NCBI RefSeq assembly: GCF_007860135.1
Contig: NZ_SJPV01000018.1
Span: 1 to 64,000 of the forward strand
Direction: 5' to 3'
DNA from: Novipirellula artificiosorum
GTDB taxonomy: Bacteria; Planctomycetota; Planctomycetia; Pirellulales; Pirellulaceae
DNA length: 64,000 nucleotides
In this document: positions 40,271 through 49,900 of the stretch, one piece after another
Position numbering within the stretch: the stretch's first letter is position 1
Layout: each line of letters begins with the position of its first letter
Notes under the pieces: model-generated
The model's database searches: none
The model's input: only the letters and a program-made list of their open reading frames with translations
Told to the model about the DNA's origin: nothing
Program-made: the position numbers and the translations under genes

Positions 40271-42295
40271 ATGACCCCTATGTCGGCAATGCCGCTGATT
40301 TCGCCGCTTTGTCGCGTTGTGGTGGCGCTGATTGTGGCGTGGATCGTGATGTCAGCGACGCGGTCGTTTGCCCAAGATCGCGGGTCGGTTCGATTGCCGG
40401 AAAACAATCTGCAAGCCAATGGCCCCGGACCAATCAGTCCACCGTTGGGAGACCCTCGTGGTGATCGTGCAATTCCGTGGCGGCCGATCCCGGATGTTGG
40501 GCCTTCCCGAATTCAATCAGGATTGCCGTCCGAATTGATTTTGCCGCCGCCCAGCGATGCGGCCAAGCGACGAGCAAGTCGCTTTGTGGAATCTGAAATC
40601 GATCCCGAGATACCACTTTCGCTGGTGCTCGGTCGTCCGAAAGTCCTGCGACTTGCCGATACTCCGGCGCGAATCTATGTCCCCGACGAGGACACGATTC
40701 GCACCGAAATCATCGACCAAGAAACTGGACGTGAACTGGCTGTGACAGGAGTTCAGCCGGGGACCACGACGTTGATGCTGTGGTTCGAAGACAACGATGC
40801 ACCAAGCGGTCAAAGCGTCGTCAGCTACTTGGTGCGGGTCTATGAGGATCCGATTCTTGCCAAACCGGTCGGTGACCTTGAAGCGGAATTGAACGATAAG
40901 TTTCCGAATAGCTTTGTCGAACTCGATGAAATCGCCGATCGCTTGATCGTTCGCGGGCAAGCATCCGACGCGATTGAAATGTCGCAGATCCTGCAGATTC
41001 TGACCGGAGCTCGTGGTGTCAGTCCCGGGATCTCACCGACCGTTCAGCAAACATCGCTTTTGCAAGCCGAAAACTTTCAATCGGCGGAGGCAACGGCATT
41101 GTACGAAACCGACGATGCTTTTGTGAAACGTATCATTGACCCCATTGCTCTGGCTCAAGCCGGCATCATCAACCAAATGAAGATCGTCGGCGAGCAACAA
41201 GTGATGTTGAAAGTCACCGTTGCGGAAGTGAACCGAAGTGCCGCTCGCAGCATTGGGCTCAACTTTGGCATCGACAATGACAATGGCTTGACGGTTTTTC
41301 AGTCTTTGACCGGCAACCTCGTCAGCACGCAAAACCAATCCGGTGCGAACATTCTCGCGTCGCTGGACATGGGCCAAGTCCGGTTGGCCATTGAAGCACT
41401 CCGGCGGATGAATCTTTCTCGAACGTTGGCGGAGCCGAACTTGGTTGCCATGAATGGCCAGCCCGCCGATTTCCAAGCCGGTGGTCAGTTCCCCATTCCG
41501 ATCATCAGCAGCGGCGGAGTCGGCAACAATCTGCAAGGCGTCTCGTTTGTTCCCTTCGGTGTGCAATTGCAGTTCACTCCGTTCATCCAGGATCGGGACG
41601 TGATTCGATTGCGGATGAACGCCGAGGTCAGCACTCGTGATGAGTCTTTGGGGACAAGCATCGGTGGCGGAGGCGGTGGGACCCAGGTTTCGGGTTTGAA
41701 CAGTCGGAACTTTTCGACGACGGTGCAACTCCGAAGCGGACAAACCATTGCGGTCGCCGGACTACTGCAAACCAACTACGGAGCCAGTACCGATCGCGTT
41801 CCGTTCTGGGGCGACTTGCCCATTATCGGAGCGACAGGCGGGGTGAACCGTAGCAGCAGCGGTGAACAGGAACTGGTGATCCTTGTTACACCACACTTGG
41901 TCGCGCCCGTTGACGCTTGCGAAGGCCCGGCACTACCCGGCAGCGATGTTCACGAACCCACCGACATCGAATTCTTCATCGCCAATCGCTTGGAAAGTCG
42001 CCGCTCGAGGGATTATCGCTCTTCGGTTCGTACGGACTATGCCCGACAGAAACGAGCGGAACACTGTTGCCCCGAGCTCTTCATGATCGGCGAAGTCGGG
42101 CCGACCGATCGTTGCTGTCCTCGACCAGCACCGGTTCCCCACACGGCAACACGCTCTGGTCAGCAACCCGCAATGCCAACCACTTCCGTCGATTCGATGC
42201 AACCGATCAAAATGGGCGAGCCGATCGGGGCAGACGGATCGATGGACGGTTCGTCGCTTCGCAAAATGATTCAGCGAGGTCCTCATGTTCAATAG
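40271..42295 (+). CDS. cpaC: CpaC/RcpA-type outer-membrane secretin
   Basis: Forms the outer-membrane pore of the Tad pilus. The 674-residue protein has a signal peptide ending 'TRSFAQ'. An N-terminal domain follows ('SLVLGRPKVLRLADTPARIY', 'TGVQPGTTTLMLWFEDND'), then a BON-like part and the secretin domain: 'VMLKVTVAEVNRSAARSIGL', 'RTLAEPNLVAMNGQPADFQA', 'GGQFPIPIISSG' and 'VPFGVQLQFTPFI'. It ends with 'QELVILVTPHLVAPVD'. A Cys-rich C-terminal tail of about 120 residues follows. The last 11 bp overlap the next gene. Confidence 0.92.
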   Translation: MTPMSAMPLISPLCRVVVALIVAWIVMSATRSFAQDRGSVRLPENNLQANGPGPISPPLGDPRGDRAIPWRPIPDVGPSRIQSGLPSELILPPPSDAAKRRASRFVESEIDPEIPLSLVLGRPKVLRLADTPARIYVPDEDTIRTEIIDQETGRELAVTGVQPGTTTLMLWFEDNDAPSGQSVVSYLVRVYEDPILAKPVGDLEAELNDKFPNSFVELDEIADRLIVRGQASDAIEMSQILQILTGARGVSPGISPTVQQTSLLQAENFQSAEATALYETDDAFVKRIIDPIALAQAGIINQMKIVGEQQVMLKVTVAEVNRSAARSIGLNFGIDNDNGLTVFQSLTGNLVSTQNQSGANILASLDMGQVRLAIEALRRMNLSRTLAEPNLVAMNGQPADFQAGGQFPIPIISSGGVGNNLQGVSFVPFGVQLQFTPFIQDRDVIRLRMNAEVSTRDESLGTSIGGGGGGTQVSGLNSRNFSTTVQLRSGQTIAVAGLLQTNYGASTDRVPFWGDLPIIGATGGVNRSSSGEQELVILVTPHLVAPVDACEGPALPGSDVHEPTDIEFFIANRLESRRSRDYRSSVRTDYARQKRAEHCCPELFMIGEVGPTDRCCPRPAPVPHTATRSGQQPAMPTTSVDSMQPIKMGEPIGADGSMDGSSLRKMIQRGPHVQ

Positions 42296-42860
42296 TATCA
42301 AGATGATTCGAATTTCAGTGTGTGGCTTAGCAATTGCTTCGATGACAGCACTTGGTTGTGCCTCGCGTGGCGGAATCCTCGGTGTTGATTGTTGTGCCGA
42401 CGTTCCAGCGGGGGCCATTCCTGAACCTGCAGGCGCGAAAGTTTGCGATTGGCAAACGGCCGGAGTCAGCAGTGCGGTCGCCGATCAGACCGTGCTGTAT
42501 CAAGCCGACTTCATCGGAACGAGCGCAAATCTGTCACCGGGCGCGGGCGACCGGATGGCTCGCAATGTCAACAGCGGTTTGGCAGCCAGGCAAACCGCGT
42601 TGATTGAACCATCGGGTGATGCTGCCCTGGACGCCGAGCGAATAGACGCCGTTAGTGTTCAACTGGCATCCTTTGGCGTCGCCTCGCCGATGGTCGAAGT
42701 CGCCACGCCCGCGGCACTGGGACTACGAGGCCCTCAAGCCGAACGAGTCGCAGGCGGATTCGGAAACGTCCGCGGCTCGTCGACGGGCACGGGAGCACCT
42801 ATTTCGCGACCGTCCGGCCAGGGCGGCTTCGGCGGCAACTTGCCGGGAGGCATCTTTTGA
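42285..42860 (+). CDS. Tad-locus lipoprotein
   Basis: A 191-residue lipoprotein with lipobox 'MTALGC' (Cys25), several further Cys near the N-terminus ('ILGVDCCADVP') and a Gly-rich C-terminus. It overlaps the secretin gene at its start and the TPR lipoprotein at its stop. It may be the secretin's pilotin or a partner, judged only by position. No family recognised. Confidence 0.75.
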   Translation: MFNSIKMIRISVCGLAIASMTALGCASRGGILGVDCCADVPAGAIPEPAGAKVCDWQTAGVSSAVADQTVLYQADFIGTSANLSPGAGDRMARNVNSGLAARQTALIEPSGDAALDAERIDAVSVQLASFGVASPMVEVATPAALGLRGPQAERVAGGFGNVRGSSTGTGAPISRPSGQGGFGGNLPGGIF

Positions 42861-43591
42861 TGAGAATGTGCCTCAGCAAGAGCCGCTGGTTTCGTAACCT
42901 GATCTTTTTTTCGTTAGCTCTTCCGCTATCGAGCGGATGTGGCGGCATCAAAAAGAACCGCGAATCGGCCTTTTTGAAACCGCTCGCGGCTTCATCGCAA
43001 AGTGAAGCAAAGAACAGACGCGAAGCGATTCCCAGTGAAAGATCGCTGTGCCTCGAAACCGCCAAGACCGTCGCCTCGCAAGGCCACGCCACGGAAGCCA
43101 TGAAGCTTTACGAACGTGCCGAACAACTCGATCCAGCTGCCGCGCCGTTCGATGCGGAACTTGCACCCTTGTACGCAGACGTCGGCAATCAAGACGCTGC
43201 GATCCAGCGATACCAACGATGCGTCACCCGCACGCCAGACGATATCGAGCTATCGAACAATTTCGCTTGGACCTTGATGGAGGCCGGTCGTTTCGAAGAA
43301 GCAATCACCGAGGCAGAGCGAGGATTGCAAAAAGCTCCCGACAATGTTCGCCTACGAAGCACCCTCGCCATGATTCATTATCGGCAAGGCGACCGCGCAG
43401 CAGCGATGCAACAGTTTCAACAAGCCCACGGCCGATCCGCCGCCCATCACAACCTCGCGATCCTCGACATCGACGCCGGCAATCTTGACGCGGCCGAAAC
43501 GCATGTTCAAATCGCAAAACAATCCGCTGAGCCGAATTCCAAGACCCAGTTGCTCGTATCAGCACTCGAATCGCAAGGCTCAAGCCGATAG
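42860..43591 (+). CDS. tadD: TadD-like TPR lipoprotein
   Basis: A 243-residue lipoprotein with lipobox 'PLSSGC' (Cys27) and at least three tetratricopeptide units: 'GHATEAMKLYERAEQLDPAA', 'GNQDAAIQRYQRCVTRTPDD' and 'GRFEEAITEAERGLQKAPDN', with a fourth weaker one. TadD proteins help to assemble the secretin. ATG 42860 shares its A with the TGA of the preceding gene; a TTG at 42857 is also in frame. It is the last gene of the Tad operon. Confidence 0.85.
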   Translation: MRMCLSKSRWFRNLIFFSLALPLSSGCGGIKKNRESAFLKPLAASSQSEAKNRREAIPSERSLCLETAKTVASQGHATEAMKLYERAEQLDPAAAPFDAELAPLYADVGNQDAAIQRYQRCVTRTPDDIELSNNFAWTLMEAGRFEEAITEAERGLQKAPDNVRLRSTLAMIHYRQGDRAAAMQQFQQAHGRSAAHHNLAILDIDAGNLDAAETHVQIAKQSAEPNSKTQLLVSALESQGSSR

Positions 43592-43644
43592 CCCGAAAAC
43601 TCGGCCCCCAAATGGCAGCGGAACGTGATTGACCAATTGGGAAC

Positions 43645-43680
43645 CAAAAAAAATTGCTGCATTGGATTGTCCAATGCAGC
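43645..43680 (-). terminator. Rho-independent terminator, minus strand
   Basis: GCTGCATTGGA and TCCAATGCAGC (43656-43680) form an 11-bp stem with a 3-nt loop. On the minus strand it is followed by AATTTTTTTT. It serves the minus-strand remnant ending at 43710. Confidence 0.85.
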
Positions 43681-43709
43681 CGTGGCGCTAATTCGATCGG
43701 CGACCAAGG

Positions 43710-43850
43710 TTATTCGACTTCGTTGGTTAGCGGCCAAACATCCAAGATGCCGGTGTAGCTCGGCCAGTTCTCGCCCCAATCGCCTGGATGCACGACAGGG
43801 TAGTCGGGCGTGCCGGGGTAGGCTTTGCCAGGGTGACCGGGCGGCCCGGC
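43710..43850 (-). pseudogene. C-terminal remnant of an unknown minus-strand gene
   Basis: On the minus strand the sequence reads 'GKAYPGTPDYPVVHPGDWGE' then 'NWPSYTGILDVWPLTNEVE' and a TAA at 43710-43712, 30 bp before a perfect terminator. It is protein-like, but its upstream part is replaced by the IstB fragment. About 47 residues remain. I do not recognise the family. Confidence 0.5.
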
Positions 43851-44133
43851 GCCGGGAAAAGTCACGCACTTTGTGCACTTGCGAATCAACTCGTTCAGCA
43901 GGGTCGAAGCATGCTACTGACAACGTGCCGCCTGTTAGTGCAACAGCTACTGATCGCCAAGCGGGACCTTCGGCTGCAAAAGTTCATCAAACAGTTGTCG
44001 CGTTACGAAGGCCTGATGATCGACGACCTGGGTTACGTGCAGCAGAGCCGGGAAGAGATGGAGGTGTTGTTCACGTTATTGGCGGAACGATACGAGCGAG
44101 GCAGCGTGTTGTTGACGAGCAACCTAGCGTTCA
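43845..44133 (+). pseudogene. IstB-like ATPase remnant (IS21 family)
   Basis: A plus-strand frame encodes 'GRPGAGKSHALCALANQLVQ' (Walker A), 'RLQKFIKQLSRYEGLMIDDL' (Walker B) and 'REEMEVLFTLLAERYERGSV' with 'LLTSNLAFS'. This is the middle of the IS21 transposition helper IstB. The N-terminus and everything after 'TSNLAFS' are missing, and no IstA transposase or inverted repeats are present. Both edges fall inside other broken genes, so this is a recombination scar. Confidence 0.85.
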
Positions 44134-46068
44134 GCAATCCGGATGGATGGAGTGAACCGCATTGGCGACGGTTTTCAAGTATTCATCGCAGCGCTCGTAA
44201 TGCAGCCTCTGCCATGCGGGCCAGTCGGGATCATTGGGATTTGTTGGGACAGCGGTCTTTCCGGTCTTCAACTCCCATGCCTTCTTGCAGTTGTCGCACC
44301 AGCAGATATTGTCTCGGACCGTCCAGTCGCCATCGACCCAGATGCCATCCGGCTCGTAGCGACTGACCATCTCCTTGATAAGGGGCAGGAAATAGGCTTT
44401 CAGAAAGCCATTCTCGTCCTGGCTGCTTTTGACGCACATGCGAGTGCCTACAGCCCAGTGACCATTTGAAGTATAGGGTTGCCCATCCGCCTTTCGCCTC
44501 ACCCATCCCGGATTCTCATTGTTGTCATTCAATCGCAGACCAAGAGAATTCACGTAGACGCAAAACCGTTTTCCAGAAGCTTCGCACGCCTGCTTCCACG
44601 CGCCCGTCATGTCCCAACCCTTGGGGTTGGGGAGTATCTCGCTCGGATGATGAACGTCTACTCCCTCGTTATTGTGGGCCAGATAGTAAACAGCAGTTAC
44701 AGCCGGAAACTCACTGAGCAAGTTGGAAAGCTGGTCGGAAGTGTATTGTTTGTCCGTGACGTTATGATTTGCAACGAACAGATTGGCGCCGGATTCCCAG
44801 TACCATGCGTTGTGCCCGGGGCTTGGCGTAGGAGAATCCGCTGCTTCGGTCTTGCCGATGAACTGCTGGTGAATTCGCCAGTTGTTCTTCCGCACCCAAT
44901 CCACGCACTCTTTGTACGGCGTTCCATCCGACTGAAGCAGCCCCTGCTTGAGTTGCCCGCCATTGACCGTCTTATCGATATACTGGCATCTGGAGTATCC
45001 GATCAGATAGGACGTGGAGAACGCTTGGTCCAAGTAGGCTCCTTGCGTGCGGCCTGCGCCGGCGGCATCGGGTAAGGAGTTCCACATGACGTTCGAGTGT
45101 TCCTGCGTCATGAAGCTGATGTTGTGATCGCAGATCATGATTGGCTTCTTTGTTTCGCGGTACAACCGCTCGAAGTCCTGCGCGGGGAACTGGGAACCGC
45201 CGGGCTGGACGGACACGACGTCAACCCACGGAAGCTCCTCCTGGATCACTTCCCAGGGCAATGCCCAGCCGGCGTAGCGTTCGCCGAAAACGAGCGCATC
45301 CGGCGCCAACTCCCTGGTAATCGGTCCGAGCGTGGAGTAGAGTTCCCTGGCGATCAGCACTAGGAACTTTTCATCCGACGCGTCCGCTCCGTTCTCACGA
45401 AGAAACCGCTCGTAACGCACCTTGCCCGGCGCATCGGCCGGAAGCTCTCGGATGGCGTCCACCCATGTTTTTCCGAGCATGCGTTTGGCTTGCTTCAAAT
45501 CCCAGAGGGGGATGTCGTCCCAGTAGACGCCGATCAAGTTCGGGTCTTCGCTGGAAGTTCTCAGCATGTTCTCGACGTCTCGACGCGCCTTCTTCTTCCA
45601 GACATCGCTGAACACGTCAGGGAAGCGAACCTGTTTCCCCCGCCACGAACTGGTCCCGGTGGGAAAGCAATCGGCGAAATAGGGGAGCACTTCGCGTGTG
45701 CTTTTATGCCCGCCGTAACCGAGGCCGTTATAGCCCCACTCGCGGAACTGTGTGGTGAGTTCACCGTTCGCGATCTCCAAGTCGCTGGCGCAATGCTCTT
45801 GGAAATACTCCTGGCTCCGCGCGATTTCCCCCGTGTGACACACTCCTAGCGCGATGTATCCGTGACCTTCTGGCGTGACCAGGAAATGCCGGTCATTAAT
45901 GGTCTCCAGATGGAACCTTCCGGTCGCTTCTCCCTTGATGTTGAGATAGCCGCCGTAGGCGTCGAAGCCTGGCTTGCCGGGAAAGACTTGAGCGGACGCC
46001 CTGCCGAAGATGAGACAGGTGATCACAAGCAAAGCAACAAGTCGTTGTGCCTGCGTCATACATCGCAC
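44131..46068 (-). CDS. Secreted two-part glycoside hydrolase-like protein, 3'-truncated
   Basis: A 645-residue exported protein with signal peptide to 'GRASA'. The first part (about 30-420) looks like an agarase-type glycosidase: 'RFHLETINDRHFLVTPEGHG', 'WGYNGLGYGG', 'PNLIGVYWDDIPLWDL'. The second part (about 430-645) resembles the catalytic start of an alpha-fucosidase-like or GH42-like hydrolase, with 'YEPDGIWVDGDWTVRDNICW' and paired Cys residues. The stop codon is formed exactly where the IstB remnant begins, so the natural C-terminus is lost. The two parts may be a fusion of two genes. Family names are tentative. Confidence 0.6.
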   Translation of the reverse strand: MRCMTQAQRLVALLVITCLIFGRASAQVFPGKPGFDAYGGYLNIKGEATGRFHLETINDRHFLVTPEGHGYIALGVCHTGEIARSQEYFQEHCASDLEIANGELTTQFREWGYNGLGYGGHKSTREVLPYFADCFPTGTSSWRGKQVRFPDVFSDVWKKKARRDVENMLRTSSEDPNLIGVYWDDIPLWDLKQAKRMLGKTWVDAIRELPADAPGKVRYERFLRENGADASDEKFLVLIARELYSTLGPITRELAPDALVFGERYAGWALPWEVIQEELPWVDVVSVQPGGSQFPAQDFERLYRETKKPIMICDHNISFMTQEHSNVMWNSLPDAAGAGRTQGAYLDQAFSTSYLIGYSRCQYIDKTVNGGQLKQGLLQSDGTPYKECVDWVRKNNWRIHQQFIGKTEAADSPTPSPGHNAWYWESGANLFVANHNVTDKQYTSDQLSNLLSEFPAVTAVYYLAHNNEGVDVHHPSEILPNPKGWDMTGAWKQACEASGKRFCVYVNSLGLRLNDNNENPGWVRRKADGQPYTSNGHWAVGTRMCVKSSQDENGFLKAYFLPLIKEMVSRYEPDGIWVDGDWTVRDNICWCDNCKKAWELKTGKTAVPTNPNDPDWPAWQRLHYERCDEYLKTVANAVHSIHPDC

Positions 46069-46105
46069 TCCATCATGTTCTGGAACGGCGGATCAGCGGG
46101 CCGCA

Positions 46106-48250
46106 TCACTTCACCTCAATCTCGTTCGCGAAACCGATGTCAAGCATGGCGTCTTCGATCTGATCCTTGAAATTCAGCGTGCCGACGCGGTTGAACCAGA
46201 CCTCTTTGGTGTGATTGGCCGTCACCAGGGCGACATAGGCCTTGTAGTGATCCGCGGCCCGGGTCAGTGCGACGACCGCCTTGTCCTTATCGACCTTGTC
46301 CTTGCTTTCGCGAGCTAAAGCGACGTAAGTCGCGCCGCGAATTTTGTCGGCATAGTACTGCCCCATCTCACAGACGGTTTTGATGTCATCGATGGTGAGA
46401 CGGAGTTCCTTGTCCTTGACTTCACCCAGTTCCTTGAGTGTCTCCTCCGCCGCCTCGACATCTCGCTCAATCAGGTCGGCGAGCGACAGCGGCGTCTGTC
46501 CTTGCGCGTCCTTGCCGGCGACGAAGTCCTGGATGGATTGAACCCCCGAATACTCATGCGGCGGAATATTCAAGAAGGTATTCACATCATGGAAGCCCGA
46601 TTGAGTCCGCGCGCCTTTCTGGCGTGCGTACCCACTGCTTCCACGCATCCCTTCGATGTACCACATGAAATCCAAGCTGCCCCAGTGGAATCCGGTAACG
46701 CGAGGGTAGACCATGGAGGCCTTTTGCCAGGCGTCGAGCAATGCGGCACCGTCCACTTCTGGATATCGCGCGTTTAGCAAGGCGATGATTCGGTCATTGG
46801 AGTAGTCCGGGTTGTAGGCCATGCGGCCCCAGAGCATCCACTGGAGCCAGTGTTTCTGCACTTCCAATTGGCGCGGCGATTCATGGTCGAGTTGCGTGAA
46901 TTCGCGGCCGTTGATGAAGCCGTCGTGACCATAGTAATAGCCTTGCGAAACATCGTAGGGAATGTTCTTCACGAACTGGCGGACGAAATCCGGAGCGCCC
47001 CAGCGGAGAAGGTACACATCGTCATTCCGCAGCGTCCAAATGGTCTTCACCTTGCCTTGGATGGTCGGGACAAACTCTTCATGGAACGGCTGGCGCGTCG
47101 CGGAATAGACGTGGGCCTTGGCGTACTTGAAGCTGAAAATGAAATCCACGTCGGGATGCTGGATCAGAGGCTGCATCTTCTCGAGCACCATGTCCGCTCC
47201 GGTCATGTGCTGACGGTGAATGAAGCGGATCTTCCTGCCCGGTTGCGCTTCGAGTGCGTCCAGCGTCCCTGCTGCGTAGGTCTTCACCATCCAATCTTCG
47301 CGGGCTTCGGGGGACAGCTCGCCTTGCTTGCGAGGAACGCCCTTTTCTGCCATGTTTTCGCCCGTTGTGATTCCGATCCCCGCCAAGTCCGGGTAGGTCA
47401 AAATCAGGGCTTTGACGCTCTGCCGGAAATAGTCGATCGTTGTCTCATTCTCCGGGTCATCGTCGATCCCGTACTTGCCGTTGACGCCGTAGTCGAAGAT
47501 GTTCCAGGTGACGATGTAGAAGTCGACGTTTCGCGACTTGCCATAGGTCATGACCTGCCGCCAAAATTCAATCTTCTCCTCCATGGTGATCTCTTTGACC
47601 GTCTCAAGGTTGTCCTCTTGAAACTCCGGGCCGGTCCATCCCACGCCTAACCCGCTGTAGTACTCCTTGAACGGTCCGCGCGAGCGTTTGACGTCGTCAA
47701 GCGCCACATCCGGATACTCAGGCGTCTTGACCAGACTTGGAAACGGGTGCATTGACCAAAGCGAAATGTAGTTGTACCGATACTTGGCTAGCGTATCGAT
47801 GTACGACTTCCAAAATTCCATGCTCCACATTTCGGGAATGTTCTCCTGCGCCGCGTCGCACACATCGCTATAGCTCGGCGTACGAACATCTAGCGGGATA
47901 TTGAATTTGACGCCGCGCATTTGCATATACGGATTCTGGGTCTTGTCCTTGACTCCGGCCAGACCTTCAGAGCGAATCGTCTCCGCCAGGTCCAGCCCGC
48001 CATACATGGCGCCGCCCGCATCTTTACCAGCGACGACAATCGCCGCCCCGTTTTTGCGGATCATGAATCCTTCAGCTTGGAGGTCGAGTGAGTCGTCGAC
48101 CCGAAACACGACTTCTGCTTCTTCCCCACGCGTCGCTAGAGAAGCCTGGATCTCCTCGTTGGCAAATTCCAACTGAGGCTGTAATGCACCGGAGGCGGTT
48201 CCGGTGCTGATCAACAGTAGCGTGCAAAGAATCGTGTGAACTCTCATCAA
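46106..48250 (-). CDS. Secreted GH67/GH20-like glycoside hydrolase
   Basis: A 714-residue exported protein with signal peptide to 'GTASG'. A small N-terminal alpha/beta domain is like that of GH20/GH67 enzymes ('GFMIRKNGAAIVVAGKDAGG', 'AMYGGLDLAE'). A TIM-barrel start follows with 'QMRGVKFNIPLDVR' and 'WKSYIDTLAKYRYNYISLWS'. Later there are 'GIGITTGENM' and a helical C-terminal domain. This architecture resembles alpha-glucuronidase-type enzymes found in planctomycete and Bacteroidetes polysaccharide loci. The exact substrate is not readable from sequence. It sits between the agarase-like protein and a fucosidase on the same strand. Confidence 0.7.
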   Translation of the reverse strand: MMRVHTILCTLLLISTGTASGALQPQLEFANEEIQASLATRGEEAEVVFRVDDSLDLQAEGFMIRKNGAAIVVAGKDAGGAMYGGLDLAETIRSEGLAGVKDKTQNPYMQMRGVKFNIPLDVRTPSYSDVCDAAQENIPEMWSMEFWKSYIDTLAKYRYNYISLWSMHPFPSLVKTPEYPDVALDDVKRSRGPFKEYYSGLGVGWTGPEFQEDNLETVKEITMEEKIEFWRQVMTYGKSRNVDFYIVTWNIFDYGVNGKYGIDDDPENETTIDYFRQSVKALILTYPDLAGIGITTGENMAEKGVPRKQGELSPEAREDWMVKTYAAGTLDALEAQPGRKIRFIHRQHMTGADMVLEKMQPLIQHPDVDFIFSFKYAKAHVYSATRQPFHEEFVPTIQGKVKTIWTLRNDDVYLLRWGAPDFVRQFVKNIPYDVSQGYYYGHDGFINGREFTQLDHESPRQLEVQKHWLQWMLWGRMAYNPDYSNDRIIALLNARYPEVDGAALLDAWQKASMVYPRVTGFHWGSLDFMWYIEGMRGSSGYARQKGARTQSGFHDVNTFLNIPPHEYSGVQSIQDFVAGKDAQGQTPLSLADLIERDVEAAEETLKELGEVKDKELRLTIDDIKTVCEMGQYYADKIRGATYVALARESKDKVDKDKAVVALTRAADHYKAYVALVTANHTKEVWFNRVGTLNFKDQIEDAMLDIGFANEIEVK

Positions 48251-48307
48251 TCTCTTCCTTTCAACTTGTTGTGATTAACTGCGAAAAATCCTGAGGATCC
48301 CTGCTTT

Positions 48308-49774
48308 CTATCGATTCACCTTCAAGACAAAACCCAACTCAGACTTCAAGCGAGCGGGTAGAGTCGCGGTTAACCCATTTTCATCCTGGCTGAAGTCCAC
48401 CTTGCCGTGCCCCAGCAGTTCAACGGACTTCACCTTCCCAATGCCTGTGTCAAAAGACTTCACTGTTACTGTCTCTTTCGCAGGGACCAACGAGATCGCG
48501 TACAGTGAATCATCCTTCTGCGTAAACCAGAAATCCTCGGCGGTGAAATCAAACTGAAACCCGCGTTTTTCGCGGTCCCCCGTTCCTCCCATGCTGAGTT
48601 GAGTTATTCCCTCCTTGGTGAGCTTCCATTTGCTCGTTCCGTAAACGGCCTCGCCGTTGACATCCAGCCACGCACCGACGGCTTGCAAATTGCCAACGCT
48701 CTCGGTGGGCACACCGCCCAAACCGGTCGGCCCAATGTTCAGCATGTAGTTGCCGCCCTTGGAAACGATTTCGATCAACCAAAAGAGGATTTCCTGAGGT
48801 GACTTCCAATCCTGGTCATAACCGTTGAACCCCCAAGAGTTGTTGAACGTGCCAACGGTTTCCCAGGGTTTCTTCAGATCATCCAGGTTTTCAGGAATCT
48901 TGTTATCACCTGGAATGGTGTAGTCGCCAAATCCGTTTCCGATTCGATGAGTGATGATAATCTGCGGCTGGATGTCATACACGATCTTATAGAAATTGAA
49001 GCTTTGCTCAGCGTCCATGCGCCAGGGCATGTCATACCAAAGACATTTCATGTCCGGGTAATTCTCCATCAATTCCTTCACTTGTGGATACGCTTTGTTG
49101 TCCAGGTATTCCTGAAACGTATTCGGGCTGGGGTCCCATGTGTTGGCACCGAAGGCCAGGTTTTGATTCTCGATCGTCCACCCCTTCTCCTTGTATTCTG
49201 CTGCACGGCAGTCGGAACCATCCGCCCAGTCAATGTTGTGAGAGTAATACACACCAAAGGCCAGGCCCTCCTTCTTACAGGCGTCATGCAGTTCCCTGAT
49301 GATGTCGCGTTTGAAAGGGGTTGCGTCCATCACATCAAAATCGCTGACTCGCGAATCGTACAATGCAAAACCGTCATGATGCTTTGCAGTGATGACGAGG
49401 TATCTCATGCCCGCGGCTTTCGCGAGCTTGACAATCGCCTCGGCATCAAAATGGATGGGGTTAAACGACTTCGCCAACTGCGCGTATTCCGCCCGAGGAA
49501 CCTCCGCTGCGTGCTGTATCCACTCTGCGACATGTGGACGTCGCATCTCATGGATCTTTTGGCCATCCCAGACCCCACCTGGGATCGAATAGAGGCCCCA
49601 GTGGATAAACATTCCAAACTTGGAATCTTTGAACCACTGCATGGTCTCGGCCTTGGACTCGTTCATCGCCTTCCATTCTTTCAGGTGAACTTCAGGCAGC
49701 TTATCCGGCGGAGCGGCGTAGCTGAATTGTGCGGCGCACATGAGGACAAGGGGGAATAGTATTCTTAGTTTCAT
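48308..49774 (-). CDS. GH29 alpha-L-fucosidase
   Basis: A 488-residue secreted retaining fucosidase with signal peptide to 'FSYA'. GH29 blocks: 'WFKDSKFGMFIHWGLYSIPG' (about 47-66), 'LVITAKHHDGFALYDSRVSD' and 'GVYYSHNIDW'. The nucleophile region is 'MKCLWYDMPW' with Asp248. Later come 'NYMLNIGPTGLGGVP' and a C-terminal beta-sandwich. It releases alpha-L-fucose from fucosylated, possibly sulfated, polysaccharides. GH95 upstream on the same strand and two sulfatases earlier in the window fit fucoidan-type substrates (inference). Confidence 0.93.
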   Translation of the reverse strand: MKLRILFPLVLMCAAQFSYAAPPDKLPEVHLKEWKAMNESKAETMQWFKDSKFGMFIHWGLYSIPGGVWDGQKIHEMRRPHVAEWIQHAAEVPRAEYAQLAKSFNPIHFDAEAIVKLAKAAGMRYLVITAKHHDGFALYDSRVSDFDVMDATPFKRDIIRELHDACKKEGLAFGVYYSHNIDWADGSDCRAAEYKEKGWTIENQNLAFGANTWDPSPNTFQEYLDNKAYPQVKELMENYPDMKCLWYDMPWRMDAEQSFNFYKIVYDIQPQIIITHRIGNGFGDYTIPGDNKIPENLDDLKKPWETVGTFNNSWGFNGYDQDWKSPQEILFWLIEIVSKGGNYMLNIGPTGLGGVPTESVGNLQAVGAWLDVNGEAVYGTSKWKLTKEGITQLSMGGTGDREKRGFQFDFTAEDFWFTQKDDSLYAISLVPAKETVTVKSFDTGIGKVKSVELLGHGKVDFSQDENGLTATLPARLKSELGFVLKVNR

Positions 49775-49900
49775 CGAATGGTCCTTTATGTTTGGTGTTT
49801 CTCGTTTTCGAATTTCGTGCAGGTCTACTGCTCTGTTTCTTATTCGCGGTTGTACACTCGCCCACCTCTTTCACGCGACTGCTAAGCAGTTCACCAGGAA

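Noticed and set aside
43655..43681. Possible CRISPR-like or IS terminal repeat
   Set aside because: It is a single hairpin followed by a T-tract on the minus strand, a plain terminator, and no second copy exists.
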